Source: Melampsora larici-populina 98AG31
Lineage: Eukaryota; Basidiomycota; Pucciniomycetes; Pucciniales; Melampsoraceae
Length of the DNA: 64,000 bases
NCBI RefSeq assembly: GCF_000204055.1
Contig: NW_006768773.1
Span: forward strand, 1,649,748 to 1,713,747
Direction of reading: 5' to 3'
The translations under genes and the position numbers were made by a program. Under the pieces are notes generated by a model, which did not search any database, had not been told where the DNA came from, and was given only the letters and a program-made list of their open reading frames with translations. Shown here one piece after another: positions 22,388 to 32,536 of the stretch (position 1 is its first letter; each line of letters opens with the position of its first letter).

Positions 22388-23438
22388 ATACCAGTACTGC
22401 ATCACATTGGGTCCCAGAGGCAATGTAATTCTGTCACCACCTTGGGCCGGGTTGCTCCTTGTTGTAATCAACACATCCACAGTTACTATACTGGTATAGT
22501 GCAATACCTGGAAAAGTACTGACCTCATGATACTACTCTCAAGATACTTTAGTAAAGTACCAACAATCCTACACTATTACCCAATAGGGTATTGGATTCC
22601 ACAACACCATTGCAGACCAGCTCAAGTAAAGTAACACCAACATTAGGTCCAATAACTATGGTGACTGTGGACTGCCAAAAGAGTCAAAATCCCAAAGGGC
22701 AAAAGATCAACTTGAAAATTGGTTGCAAAGCCTTGTTTATTTTATCCTGAGTCTGACCAACAACATGTTGCCTACTGTCACTTCCTGTCTCATCTGCTCA
22801 GTGTTTATTCCAACAAGTGTTTCTTTATATCAGCTACAAATTCTGTCTCTGGAGACTGAGTCATTATAAGGAGCACTGGACTTACAATGTGGAGAGAGTC
22901 TTCTTCTGCAAAATTCAATGTATCACGGTTGCAAGATAACATCACAGGGGAAATCACAAGTATTTATTTGAAAGATCATTATGATATCCATCAAAATGAC
23001 TCATGAAGATGCTTTTAAAGATCATCATCTTGAACCACTACAGTTTTACAAGGCTCAGGTTTCTAAGAGGATCACTCACTGGGTCAATGTGAATCAGGAA
23101 ATCAGGACCAATATATCATGCATAGATGATTTGCAAACAAATAAATAGGAAAAGAAAGTTGGAAGAAGGGATTTTTTTGGTACAAACTTGCAACAGACTT
23201 GGGCTCAAGATAGGCTCAAGCAGGCTTTCAGGGGGAGTTTGATATGAAAATTTCATGTTTTCAGGGGTTGACGCATCTGGAGCTTCACAGCCACCATAGA
23301 CACCAGTACTGTATCAAGTATCAATAATTTTATCAATACTGTCACAATATACCATTACAGGTATCAGCACCAAAATAGCTTAACAAGGCAGTATTGTTTC
23401 AGTTGAGTGGGGATTAAAAGAACAAACAAAATAGTGGT
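22388..23438. other. CpG-poor decayed repeat DNA
   Basis: No open frame of significance. The sequence is rich in TACTG/CAGTA and GTATCA words and contains almost no CpG, typical of old methylated repeats. No family can be named. Confidence 0.4.
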
Positions 23439-23567
23439 ACACAAAGTTAAAAACCACACAAGAAAACCATATGAAAAAACCATACAGATTTTTTGGTTTT
23501 TGTGGGGAAAATCAAAAAATCCATGTGGTTTCATGCAGGTTTTTCATGCAGGTTTTCAACTTTGTGT
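23439..23567. mobile_element. Small foldback/MITE element of 129 bp
   Basis: The two halves are imperfect inverted complements. The outer 10 bases ACACAAAGTT are perfect at both ends and similarity continues inward for about 55 bp to a short centre. The right arm contains two copies of TGCAGGTTTT. It is non-coding. The flanks do not show a convincing target duplication. Confidence 0.6.
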
Positions 23568-23864
23568 TAAATGAAAGTGGTGTGTTTGAAATTTAATGTA
23601 GAAAAGAAAAGGAGAAAAAAGGTCACAGATTATAAAACCAAAGGGATGTTTGAGTTTAGAAAGGAGAAGAAGAATAAAAAACAATCAGTGTGTTGAGACA
23701 AGAGATAAAAAAAGACAAAAGAAATAGAATTGTTTTTTTACTCTTTATTTTTGGGTTTATCCCCTCCTCTTTCAATTTGATTTGATCAATGCCATACTAT
23801 GTGCCACACCTCTTTGACATTCTAAATACTCATCATCTGCTATAGCAACTCAATTTTTTGACCA

Positions 23865-26571
23865 CATTTATGATCCTACAAAGTGTTCCACTTTTTCAAG
23901 CTCCTTGATTGTGGCACAGACATCTTCAGCAGCTATGAAAGTCCTGTCAACTGCACATGATGCCCCATAGACCACTTGATGATCTTTGGCCAGAGACAAT
24001 AGCACAGGCTATCTTACTTCATTCACCTAGTAACAAGATGATGTATGTCAACAATCAAAGTCAGCTTTTAGTCAAAAAAACAAGAGGCATATAAAGTTTT
24101 ATTTACCTTACCACATTATAAGGCAAGATCTGGGTCCTTTTCTACTGCCTTGGATGTCTCATCAACAAGCTCAAGGTAGTTGCAATTCTTGCTTTCCCAG
24201 AAAGTCTGCACTTTATTTTGATGTGATTGAAATCCATTGTCATCATTGTCCTCTTTGTTGTTTGAATAAGTTGCACCATCCAGATTGTTCTTACCAGCAT
24301 CCAGTTTGCATTTTTGTATGTCACAGGCAGTTTTGTTGGTGTTCAATTGACTGATGCAAGTCAAACCAAGAAGCAATTAGAGGTTAGAGAAATGAATACA
24401 GGGAGAAGGAGACATCATAAAATTGGTGAAATAAAGGATATTCGAATACATGATATATTGATTGAAAGAAAGTGAAAGAGATGAGTGAGGAGCATAATTA
24501 TCTACCCCAATTAATTGGAAACTCACAACTCATAGAGAAATTGTGAGAAAATTGTACCAATTCTCTTTTCCCATCTTTGGGAAGAGAATGTATGAATGAT
24601 TTAATTTTTGTTATCTTTTTATTTCCTTAAATTGCTTATTCTGATTTTCTATATTTCCTAGTGTTGATTTCCCTAGATAAAAAAAGCTCATTACTTGTAT
24701 TATTCATTTCATCTTTATTCACTTTACCAAACCATTGTAGGTCAGGACTGTCCTTAACAGCAGGATATTGGTGTTTGTTCCATATAACATGTAGCACATT
24801 TTATCAGGACACTTTGATAGTGTGAGGATGTTACAATACACTTTGACATTTTCAAGTTTGTAACAATCCTTGAGCAGCTTTGTATTCATAAATTTCATCT
24901 CCAAATTCAGATTGAAAGTAATCTGTTTGCCAGCAGCGGCGAAGGATAGTGGCTATGTTTAATACATGTGATTTGAGTGCTTCACCTAACTATGAATTAA
25001 CCCAGAAATATATTGCATGGTTAATTGGGAAAAGAGGGCTGCCTCAGAAACTACATGAATCAATTTTATCTTGAAGGGATTTGGCAAGTTTGACATATTG
25101 AGGAATGACTAGAGATTCAGTTGGAGCTTTGGATTCAAATAACTTTGTCAACTGAATGTCAGAAAACCCCCAACCTCAGCGCAGTGCAGCGCATTTTGCA
25201 CAAAAAATGTGCTGCACTGGTAATTGAACTTTGAGTACCGTGCTGTGAAAGTAGCGCAGTGAGTCAGAAATGGGAAGTCCCCTGTGCTGCACACATAAAA
25301 GTACAGTGCAGGGGTCATAATTGGCGGGTAAAAAGAAGCTTACAGCAGCAAAAACTGGGCTGCAGTGCAGTGCAAATGTGAACAGTGGCCAAAATGCCAC
25401 TGGTACCCTGTGGTGCGCAAAGGCACAGTGTCAAGTTCAGCCAATATCAATGCACTGGTGACCAGCACAGCCACAGATTGCAAGCAGTGGAGTACGCAGT
25501 GAGCCAGGGGTTGTGTCAGGGAAGGCACAGCACAAAAACTCAGTGATATCAATAGATAGAGATAGATACAAGATAGTGGAATAAAAGAGAGCTGACACAA
25601 AGCACCTTAATCAATTTTCCTACTTGCTTCCATTGTTCAGTGGAGATTCAAACTTTGTTGAAATACCACAATTTTGATCTTGATTTGGATTTCTAGGTCC
25701 CAGTTTGAAATTTTGATATTTGCACTTTTTGACTTTGGAGATCTCCTTCTGATTTTCTTTAAGAATTCTGTCAATGACCTGCAATAAATGAAGGAGCATT
25801 AGAAGTTGATTCCAAGGAGGAAAATATAGTCAGAGGTAAAAATTCAAACATTGTGGGTGTTAAACAACGTTTCCCAACATCAAGACTTAATGTTCCATTG
25901 GATTCTGTACCCTGGAATCAGTCCAGGAAAAGGTATATCCATACTTTTGCAAGTTGTATAGAAAACTTGCAACATTCTGGAAGATCCTCCAATATTTTCA
26001 GCAATTCTATCAAGCCAGAAAAAAACTCATTAGAAATGTCATAAAGGAAAGCAGTGTTAAAAACAAAAAGACATGCTGCAAGTGCCAAATGATATACAAC
26101 ATTGGCCTTGGTGCTATCAGTTGCAGGCTGATTGGGAGGAGGTTCAGATGGTCCATCAATAACATTGTACCATTGATGACTGAATTCATTTCCTGGTAAA
26201 TCAGTAATTCCATTCTCATTGTAATCTTCTATCTCACCTTCTCCTATACCTTGATCTTTGTTGATAACTGCATCTTGTTTTTCTTCATCTTCTTTGGGAA
26301 TAGATGTCATAGGATGTTCAGAAAGGGGAAATTTTCCAAGCATCATGGACTCAATCAATGGAGGTGCTGGAGCTTAAATTTCCATCACTTGAAGTCCAGA
26401 ATCAACTCTCAAAGCTATTTTGTGACTGGCACATTGAACTTGGTCAGTAGGCTCATCAAAGTCAAATTGTTCATAGTTGGCCTTTGCCATTTTTGAGAGC
26501 TGTGCTTGCATTGCATAAGCACATATTGTTATCACCACCTGAATTGTGAGTCTGTGAGACCCTGTATCCAT
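23865..26571 (-). pseudogene. hAT-superfamily transposase pseudogene (decayed)
   Basis: Fragments of a hAT transposase lie in order on the minus strand. They are FDFDEPTDQVQCASHKIALRV (about 26.4 kb), an acidic segment, a piece containing PGLIPGYRIQWNIKS (about 25.9 kb), LATI-type ATILRRCWQTDYFQSEF (about 24.9 kb) and the C-terminal dimerisation region PVLLSLAKDH...AVDRTFIAAEDVC (about 23.95 kb). These follow the conserved hAT order. The fragments are in different frames and broken by stops, for example a TAG just before PVLL, so the gene is dead. A CpG-containing, CAGTG-rich block at about 25165-25530 interrupts it. The exact ends and terminal repeats were not found. Confidence 0.7.
25165..25530. 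repeat. CAGTG/CACTG-rich repeat block inserted in the hAT pseudogene
   Basis: About a dozen CAGTG or CACTG words, several as GCAGTGCAGC, are packed into roughly 365 bp. One perfect-looking hairpin (CAGTGCAGC...GCTGCACTG) lies at 25180-25220. The block contains CpG, unlike the DNA on both sides, so it probably arrived later. No open frame or clear terminal repeat was identified. Confidence 0.45.
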
Positions 26572-27300
26572 AAAAATTGTATGTCAGCCGGGTTTGTTGA
26601 GCTTGTATATAATTTTTTGTTTTATGTATTTTACAGTAAAGGCTGTGCATTGAAAGTACATTGATTAGTGACTAGGCAAACCATTACACCTTATAGTGCC
26701 ATACAATCATCTTCATGGAGAGATGACAGTGCACATACTTCCATTAAGAATTGATGTATGCAACCAAAGCTGATATGAATCTGTATTGATTGTGAGGCAA
26801 AGTCCAGGCATCAAGAATCAGGCCAAGCTGAGAACTTAAGTGTTTGCCTAAAATTAAAAAAAAACAGAGAAGTCAGATCTTCTCAAACACCAAGGTAAAG
26901 AAAGTAAGTTGATGATATTAGTTCACTTACTTGGAGTTACAATATAACAGTTGATCAAACTTAAAGCTCAAGATATATCTTGTGTGCAAATTGTGCTACC
27001 CAAGTCAAACCATAGAGTTGAGCCAGAGGGTTTGCATATTGAAAAACCACACAAAGTTCCAGCTCTTCTATTCATAGTCAAGGTTGAGAAGTCTGTAAAA
27101 CCCACTTTCCAATCATCTGATTTAAGATCAAGTTGGATAAAGAAGTTTGTTGATATACAATCAAGACATGACTGTTTGTGGTAGAGTTACGGTAGTGAGA
27201 AATCCCAATCAACATTGATGTTGATCAATCCCAACCCGTTTTTGTTTGTTGTTTGAGCTAGCATATGTATAGTCAGTTTGTTCCCCCTCTGACTCTCTTT
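26572..27300. other. CpG-poor decayed repeat DNA
   Basis: No supported gene. The frame at 26951-27184 on the plus strand has coding-like stretches but no recognisable domain and may be a remnant of another transposon. Confidence 0.35.
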
Positions 27301-27622
27301 CCTCATCTTATGGGAAAGAGAGTAAGTCGTTTTTCTAATTACTGTATTGAGTTATCTTACTAATATTGTTGATATTGTCAGAACTCCTTAAAGATCATTA
27401 GCCACGAGCCTTTGAGCTCATAACTTGTTTCTCACACTTAAGTTTTTCCTCCTGACCTTTGGGTACTTATTTCATCCTTTAAACTCTCACTATCAGTATC
27501 TTAATCTCATGTGTTGTTTCTTTGTGATTGTGTTGTGTGTCGTTTAGGTTAGTTCTACAAGGTCTGCATACCTTTGAACGTGGAGAAGAGTGCCCACGTT
27601 TAGCACTGGTTGATTAGGTTAG
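27301..27622 (+). repeat. Tandem unit A: segment with two intron-like blocks
   Basis: This unit is repeated downstream (27640-27812) except for two internal blocks. The first block, 27322-27381, starts GTAAGT, ends TCAG and has TACTAAT about 20 nt before its end. The second, 27463-27547, starts GTACTT and ends TTTAG. Both therefore look like spliceosomal introns on the plus strand. The exonic part has no long open frame, so it may be non-coding RNA or a decayed gene. Confidence 0.6.
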
Positions 27623-27639
27623 TTAATAGTAATACATAT

Positions 27640-27812
27640 TATCTTCTGGGAAAGAGAAACTCCTTAAAGATCATTAGCCACAAGCCTTCAAGCTCATAAC
27701 TTGTTTCTCACACTTAACTTTTTCCTCCTGACCTTTAGGTTAGTTCTACAAGGTCTGCATACCTTTGAACGTGGAGAAGAGTGCTCACATTTAGCACTGG
27801 TTGATTAGGTAC
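27640..27812 (+). repeat. Tandem unit B: intron-less copy of unit A
   Basis: It matches unit A with both intron-like blocks missing. At the first junction the match to the spliced form is exact. At the second junction one base differs (AG where splicing predicts GG). Scattered differences from A are mostly C-to-T or G-to-A, several at CpG. Similarity ends about 6 bp before the chromovirus insertion. Confidence 0.6.
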
Positions 27813-27818
27813 ATCGGT

Positions 27819-28010
27819 TGTTAAGGCCTGGCTCAGGGATCAAGGCTTGTCGACGGAATGGAGGAAAGGGTTTACCAAGCAATCACGTAAAGTATATTGA
27901 TTGTCGGATGAGGAAGAGGGAAAGCATATTACGTAATACAAGTATATAGCTAACTCTCAACCGTGACATGTGTTGTAGGTTTCACACGTGTTACATATAG
28001 ATTCATAACA
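27819..28010 (-). repeat. 3' LTR of the chromovirus
   Basis: It is identical, as read here, to the LTR at 34027-34218. It is followed outward by the target duplication TCGGT at 27814-27818. Confidence 0.95.
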
Positions 28011-28040
28011 TTATTCCCCTTTTAACTCCCCCTTTTAACG
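28011..28040 (-). other. Polypurine tract of the chromovirus
   Basis: Directly inside the 3' LTR the element strand is purine-rich (AAAAGGGGGAG and AAAAGGGGAA blocks), as expected for the plus-strand primer. Confidence 0.75.
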
Positions 28041-28120
28041 CCCAAGCTCCCTCTTGAAAGCTCTGCGTTCTTCCCCTGGGCAGCATTAAAAAACCCAGTG
28101 GGAAAAAGCTATGCCCACTC

Positions 28121-31100
28121 TCACCTTCTCCGTCTTCTCCTATATCTTGACGCGCCATCTGGGAATCTTCTGTTAAAATCATTTAATAAATCTGTACTAT
28201 TGACTAAATTCATTTCAGGTTCCCAAGAATTGTGATTTGACTCGTAACCCTTCCATTTGACTAAATATTCAATCTTCTTATGTCTTGACCTACAATCTAA
28301 AATCTCTTCAACTTCCCATTCTTCTTCTCCGTTTATTGTGATTGGTAATGGTTCTGTGTCTCTTCTTCTTTGTTCAATTGAATCAATGTTGTGTTTCCGT
28401 AATAAAGAAACGTGAAAGACTGGGTGAATTCCCTTCATTGAAAGCGGAAGTTTTAACTTGTAAGCTGAATTTGACACTTTCTCAATGATAAAGAAAGGAC
28501 CTAGCCATCTATGGTCCAATTTAGGTGTTGGCCTAGTCGTCGAAATGTTTTTCCCATTAAGCCAGACTTGGTCTCCCGTCTTCCAATCGGGCGTTTGCCG
28601 TACATGCTTGTCAAATTGATGCTTCATTGACTCCTGTGACATTTCCAAACAACATGTTAGCTCCTTTTGCACTTCTTCTATTATGTTTAACCTATTCTCA
28701 ACAATAGGAATGCATTGGTCGCTTGACGGAATCTTGTTGAAAATTGGGTTGTATCCGTAGTTCGCCTTAAAAGGTGATATGCCTGTTGTCTCGTGGTCTC
28801 GGTTGTTGTACGCGAACTCCGCCATAGGTAGTAATGCCGCCCAGTCGTCCTGTCGATACGTCACGAAGTGACGAAGGTACTGCTCGATTGATTTATTGAC
28901 AATCTCGCTCTGACCATCGGTTCTAGGGTGAAAGGCTGTCGAAGGGTGTAGTCGAATGCCCAATCTGTTGTCCAATTGCTTGGTAATCTGTGATATAAAT
29001 ACGGTACCACGATCGGACACAATACTCTTGGGAGTACCGTGCAGCTTCCAGACCTCCTTAATCATAATATCAGCCAATTCGTTAGCCGTCATGGATTCTT
29101 TACATGGGATAAAGTGAGACATTTTTGTTAAGCGGTCTACCACCGTTAGGATGCTGTCATGGCCATCTGAATCCGGTAATTTAGTTATTAGATCATAACT
29201 AATGTCGGTCCATGGTCCTGCCGGTATCGGTAAAGGTTCTAAGGTGCCAAACGGTTTCTGTGTACTTGATTTGACTCGAAGACAAGAATCACAACCGTCG
29301 ACGTATTTGTTCACGTAAAGCTTTTGAGAGGGCCATGTGAAACACCTACGTACTAAACTGAGAGTTTTCGACCTACCAGGGTGACCTGCAAGAAGGCTAT
29401 CATGTCTACTTCGTACTATTAAGTACTTAATATGGTCATCATCTGGTACCTCAATTCGGCCTTGATTATAAAGTATTCCGTCTTTGACTTCATAATTCTT
29501 CATAGTCGTCTTGATTTTTGAAGACATTGGGTTTTCTTTCGCATTCATAATTTCACTTAATCTTGCATCTTCCTTGCTGGCTTTTCGGATTAAATCAATT
29601 ATTACGTCATCCGTCACGAATTCTTCTGTAATTTTGTCACCTAATTCTTGAACCGATTCATCTTTAATTTCACTTAAATCAGATATTCCCAACACATCTA
29701 CTTCGAACCAGTGTTCGGCGTCTTGAAGTTCAATGCTCTCGTCGTCGAAAAATGAATCAAAGCTGTCCACATCAACCAAGAATGAGTCTTCAACTAGGTT
29801 ATCTGGTTTAATAAGTTGTCCGAATGTAAGTTTCTCTGCATCGCTGGGCGCCAGGTCCGGGCGACGTGATAATGCGTCAGGTTTACCGGCTTTCCGTCCA
29901 GGTCGAAACTTAATGATGAAATCGAAGCAGCCTAGTGTTTCGGCCCAACGAGCCTGTCGTCTAGTTAGTTGCTTCGTAGTCATAAAGGTTTCAAGGTTTC
30001 TATGGTCTGTATAAACAATAACCTCCAGCCTGTTTGGATTACCCTCAAGGTAGTGACGCCACTCCTTAAAGGACGCGACTATGGCAAGTAATTCCTTGTC
30101 GAAAATTTCATAGTTCCGCTCTGCCTGAACTAGTGATCTGGATAAATATGCCACCGGATGTAATTCTTTATCCGTGTCGCAGTATTGAGATAATACTGCT
30201 CCTAGTGCGAAGTCAGAACAATCACATTCCAAAATAAAAGCCTTGTAAGGGTCTGCGATTTTGAGAATTGGCGCTGAAATGAATGCTGTTTTCAATGATT
30301 CGAAGGCGTGATCACAGTCTTTATCCCAAACATACGGGGTCTTTAGCTTTGTCAAGTTATGTAATGGTCGTGTGGTGCGTGAAAAATGATCAATAAAGCG
30401 TCTGTAAAAATTCGAAAAACCAATGAAACGCTGCAGTTCAGTTACGTTCCGTGGGGCTGGCCATTCCTTTACGGCTTTGACCTTCGTCGGATCCATCTTC
30501 ACCCTATTCTTTGAGATGATGAGGCCAAGGTACTCTATTTCGGATTTTGAAAATTCGCACTTTTCGGGTTTCAGCCATAAATCATGTTTGTCTAAGATAT
30601 CAAGAACACTGTCAACTGATTTCTCGTGATGCACCCCACTTTTCGTGTATATCATTGTGTCATCTAAATAAGCTGCAGTGTCATTTCCTATTCTCCCCAC
30701 TAGTATGTCCTGAATAAAGTACTGAAAGTACCCCGGAGCACCTGTAGGCCCAAAGGGCATGGTAAGTGGTGCAAATTGCCCATGTTTGCATATGAACGCT
30801 AAGATGTCTTCGTAGCCTTCAGCTACTCTCAAGTTTCCATATGCATTCCTGAGGTCTAGCTTTGTATATCTATCAGCATCCAGCAGACTGTCGACCAAAT
30901 CCATGGTCAAAGGCAACGGATATTTGTTTTTGACCGTTAGAGAATTAAGCTTTCTATAGTCAAAGCATGGTCTAAGATTCCCATCTTTCTTCCCTGTGAA
31001 TAACACAGGGGCAGCCCACGGTGAGGTTGTCCTACGGATAGTCCCGTTCTGGAGTCCTTCCTCAATCATCTTCTTTAAAACTTCGTCCTCCGCGGGTGAC

Positions 31101-32536
31101 AGTGGTATTATTCGACCTGCCTGTGGCTGAGCACCAGGCACTAAATCAACCTTAAAATCGTATCTTCGACGCGGTGGTAGTCGTTGTGAATTGGACTTGC
31201 GAAACATGTGTAAATGGCGGTGATAGTAAGCCGGGACGAGTTCTTCCACAGTCTTGACTGGTTCCTTCATCTTCAGGTCGGCAGCCAAACGTGCGGAAGT
31301 AGACCAGGATGTTTTCGCGGAATCGACATCAATCGGTAAAGAGCTGTTCAGGGAAGAAATACACTGGCCAGCTGCTTCATGACGTAAAACTAAAGCAGGA
31401 CTATCGGACTCACATCGCGGGGATGTCAGCGTGTCTGTCAGAACACACATCCCCTCGTCAATTTGCCTAGCATGCCCCTCCGGTATCACGTCAGGATCCA
31501 TGGGGGTGGTTTTCGGCGTAGACGAAACTGCTGTAGCAGTTGCGAGTGAGTCGGGAAGGTCTGGTGACTTGGGCTTTGGTGCTTCGACGTTCGGTAATGT
31601 CGTAGGTGGTGGATTTGTCTGAGAAATTAGAGGTAACAAAAGCTTGCCAGCTGTTTCGCGTGACAATGGAGATGGTACATGATCGAACTCACATCGCGGG
31701 GATGTCAGTGTGTCATTCACAACACTCATCCCCTCGTCACATGTCCTAGCTTGCCCCTTCGGCATCACGTCAGGATCCTCAGGGGTGTTTTTCGGATAGG
31801 ACGAAGCCGCGTTAGCGGCTGCGACGTTCTTGGATCGACTGGTTGTCGGTGTGGTCGTGGTCGTCGATGTAGTGGTCTGTAAATTCAGTGGACATAGGTG
31901 ATCGCCGACTTGTTCTTTAAAATTAACGTCAGAAAGAGGATCATACGCACGTTGCGGGGATGCTAACGTATCGCTTGCGATACACATCCCCTTGTCACAT
32001 TGCCTAGCTTCCCTTAGGGGCTCCACGTTGGGGTCCTGTAAGGGTGGTGTCGGACTGGACAAAGCCATAAAGGCTGCAACGTTCGTACGGTAGGTGGCGA
32101 TTCTTCCGGTATTCCAGTTGATTCTCGAGTGGTGCTTCTTGATCCACGGAATTCCTAGAATTCCGTCATATGTGTCTTTAACTTTAGTGATGATGAAGGT
32201 GGTGATTGAGTTATCGTCGTGGATGGTTAAGTCGGCCTCATACAATGCTTGACTCTTAGAACCATCAAAGCCGGTAACAACACGCGTGGTCTGACTGGCG
32301 TGCTGCAGTATGGTAGTTCTAGCGGCAAAAGTTTCACTCAGGACGTTGTGTGTTGCTCCGGAGTCAATGAGAAAAAGGGCATCAAAGAAAGGAAGTGGTG
32401 TGGCGCGGGGTTGGGACAGAGACAGAGTAGTACGCAAAAAGAGACGAGGGTCATCTGCATTGCACGGTCTAACAGTACTAGCTCCTAAGTTTATATCATC
32501 TAATCCCCCCAGGTGGCTCAGGATAGGCACACTCAT
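28121..32536 (-). CDS. pol: Pol polyprotein of the chromovirus (PR-RT-RNaseH-INT-chromodomain)
   Basis: A single open frame of 1,471 residues. Protease: DSGA with D58. Reverse transcriptase: about 480-660, with YLDD at 623-626. RNase H: ECDCSDFALGA with D772, and YTDHRNL with D844. Integrase: HHCC finger H1045/H1052/C1082/C1085, then the DDE residues D1111, D1175 and E1211. A GPF/Y-like module (RWLGPFFI) follows. The C-terminal chromodomain at about 1406-1445 (WEVEEILD, YLVKWKGY, NSWEPE) is thought in this class to steer integration to marked chromatin. Between protease and RT lie three imperfect repeats of about 65 residues (156-220, 242-307, 336-399) of unknown role. All key residues are present, so the protein appears functional. 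Confidence 0.97.
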   Translation of the reverse strand: MSVPILSHLGGLDDINLGASTVRPCNADDPRLFLRTTLSLSQPRATPLPFFDALFLIDSGATHNVLSETFAARTTILQHASQTTRVVTGFDGSKSQALYEADLTIHDDNSITTFIITKVKDTYDGILGIPWIKKHHSRINWNTGRIATYRTNVAAFMALSSPTPPLQDPNVEPLREARQCDKGMCIASDTLASPQRAYDPLSDVNFKEQVGDHLCPLNLQTTTSTTTTTPTTSRSKNVAAANAASSYPKNTPEDPDVMPKGQARTCDEGMSVVNDTLTSPRCEFDHVPSPLSRETAGKLLLPLISQTNPPPTTLPNVEAPKPKSPDLPDSLATATAVSSTPKTTPMDPDVIPEGHARQIDEGMCVLTDTLTSPRCESDSPALVLRHEAAGQCISSLNSSLPIDVDSAKTSWSTSARLAADLKMKEPVKTVEELVPAYYHRHLHMFRKSNSQRLPPRRRYDFKVDLVPGAQPQAGRIIPLSPAEDEVLKKMIEEGLQNGTIRRTTSPWAAPVLFTGKKDGNLRPCFDYRKLNSLTVKNKYPLPLTMDLVDSLLDADRYTKLDLRNAYGNLRVAEGYEDILAFICKHGQFAPLTMPFGPTGAPGYFQYFIQDILVGRIGNDTAAYLDDTMIYTKSGVHHEKSVDSVLDILDKHDLWLKPEKCEFSKSEIEYLGLIISKNRVKMDPTKVKAVKEWPAPRNVTELQRFIGFSNFYRRFIDHFSRTTRPLHNLTKLKTPYVWDKDCDHAFESLKTAFISAPILKIADPYKAFILECDCSDFALGAVLSQYCDTDKELHPVAYLSRSLVQAERNYEIFDKELLAIVASFKEWRHYLEGNPNRLEVIVYTDHRNLETFMTTKQLTRRQARWAETLGCFDFIIKFRPGRKAGKPDALSRRPDLAPSDAEKLTFGQLIKPDNLVEDSFLVDVDSFDSFFDDESIELQDAEHWFEVDVLGISDLSEIKDESVQELGDKITEEFVTDDVIIDLIRKASKEDARLSEIMNAKENPMSSKIKTTMKNYEVKDGILYNQGRIEVPDDDHIKYLIVRSRHDSLLAGHPGRSKTLSLVRRCFTWPSQKLYVNKYVDGCDSCLRVKSSTQKPFGTLEPLPIPAGPWTDISYDLITKLPDSDGHDSILTVVDRLTKMSHFIPCKESMTANELADIMIKEVWKLHGTPKSIVSDRGTVFISQITKQLDNRLGIRLHPSTAFHPRTDGQSEIVNKSIEQYLRHFVTYRQDDWAALLPMAEFAYNNRDHETTGISPFKANYGYNPIFNKIPSSDQCIPIVENRLNIIEEVQKELTCCLEMSQESMKHQFDKHVRQTPDWKTGDQVWLNGKNISTTRPTPKLDHRWLGPFFIIEKVSNSAYKLKLPLSMKGIHPVFHVSLLRKHNIDSIEQRRRDTEPLPITINGEEEWEVEEILDCRSRHKKIEYLVKWKGYESNHNSWEPEMNLVNSTDLLNDFNRRFPDGASRYRRRRRR
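31340..32071 (-). repeat. Three imperfect repeats in the Pol protease-RT linker
   Basis: Repeats lie at 32071-31877, 31813-31616 and 31531-31340. Their shared core is DPxVxPxxxAR, DEGM and DTLTSP. Similarity also holds at DNA level, with long stretches common to units 2 and 3 (for example GGGGATGTCAG and CATCCCCTCGTCA). Confidence 0.8.
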
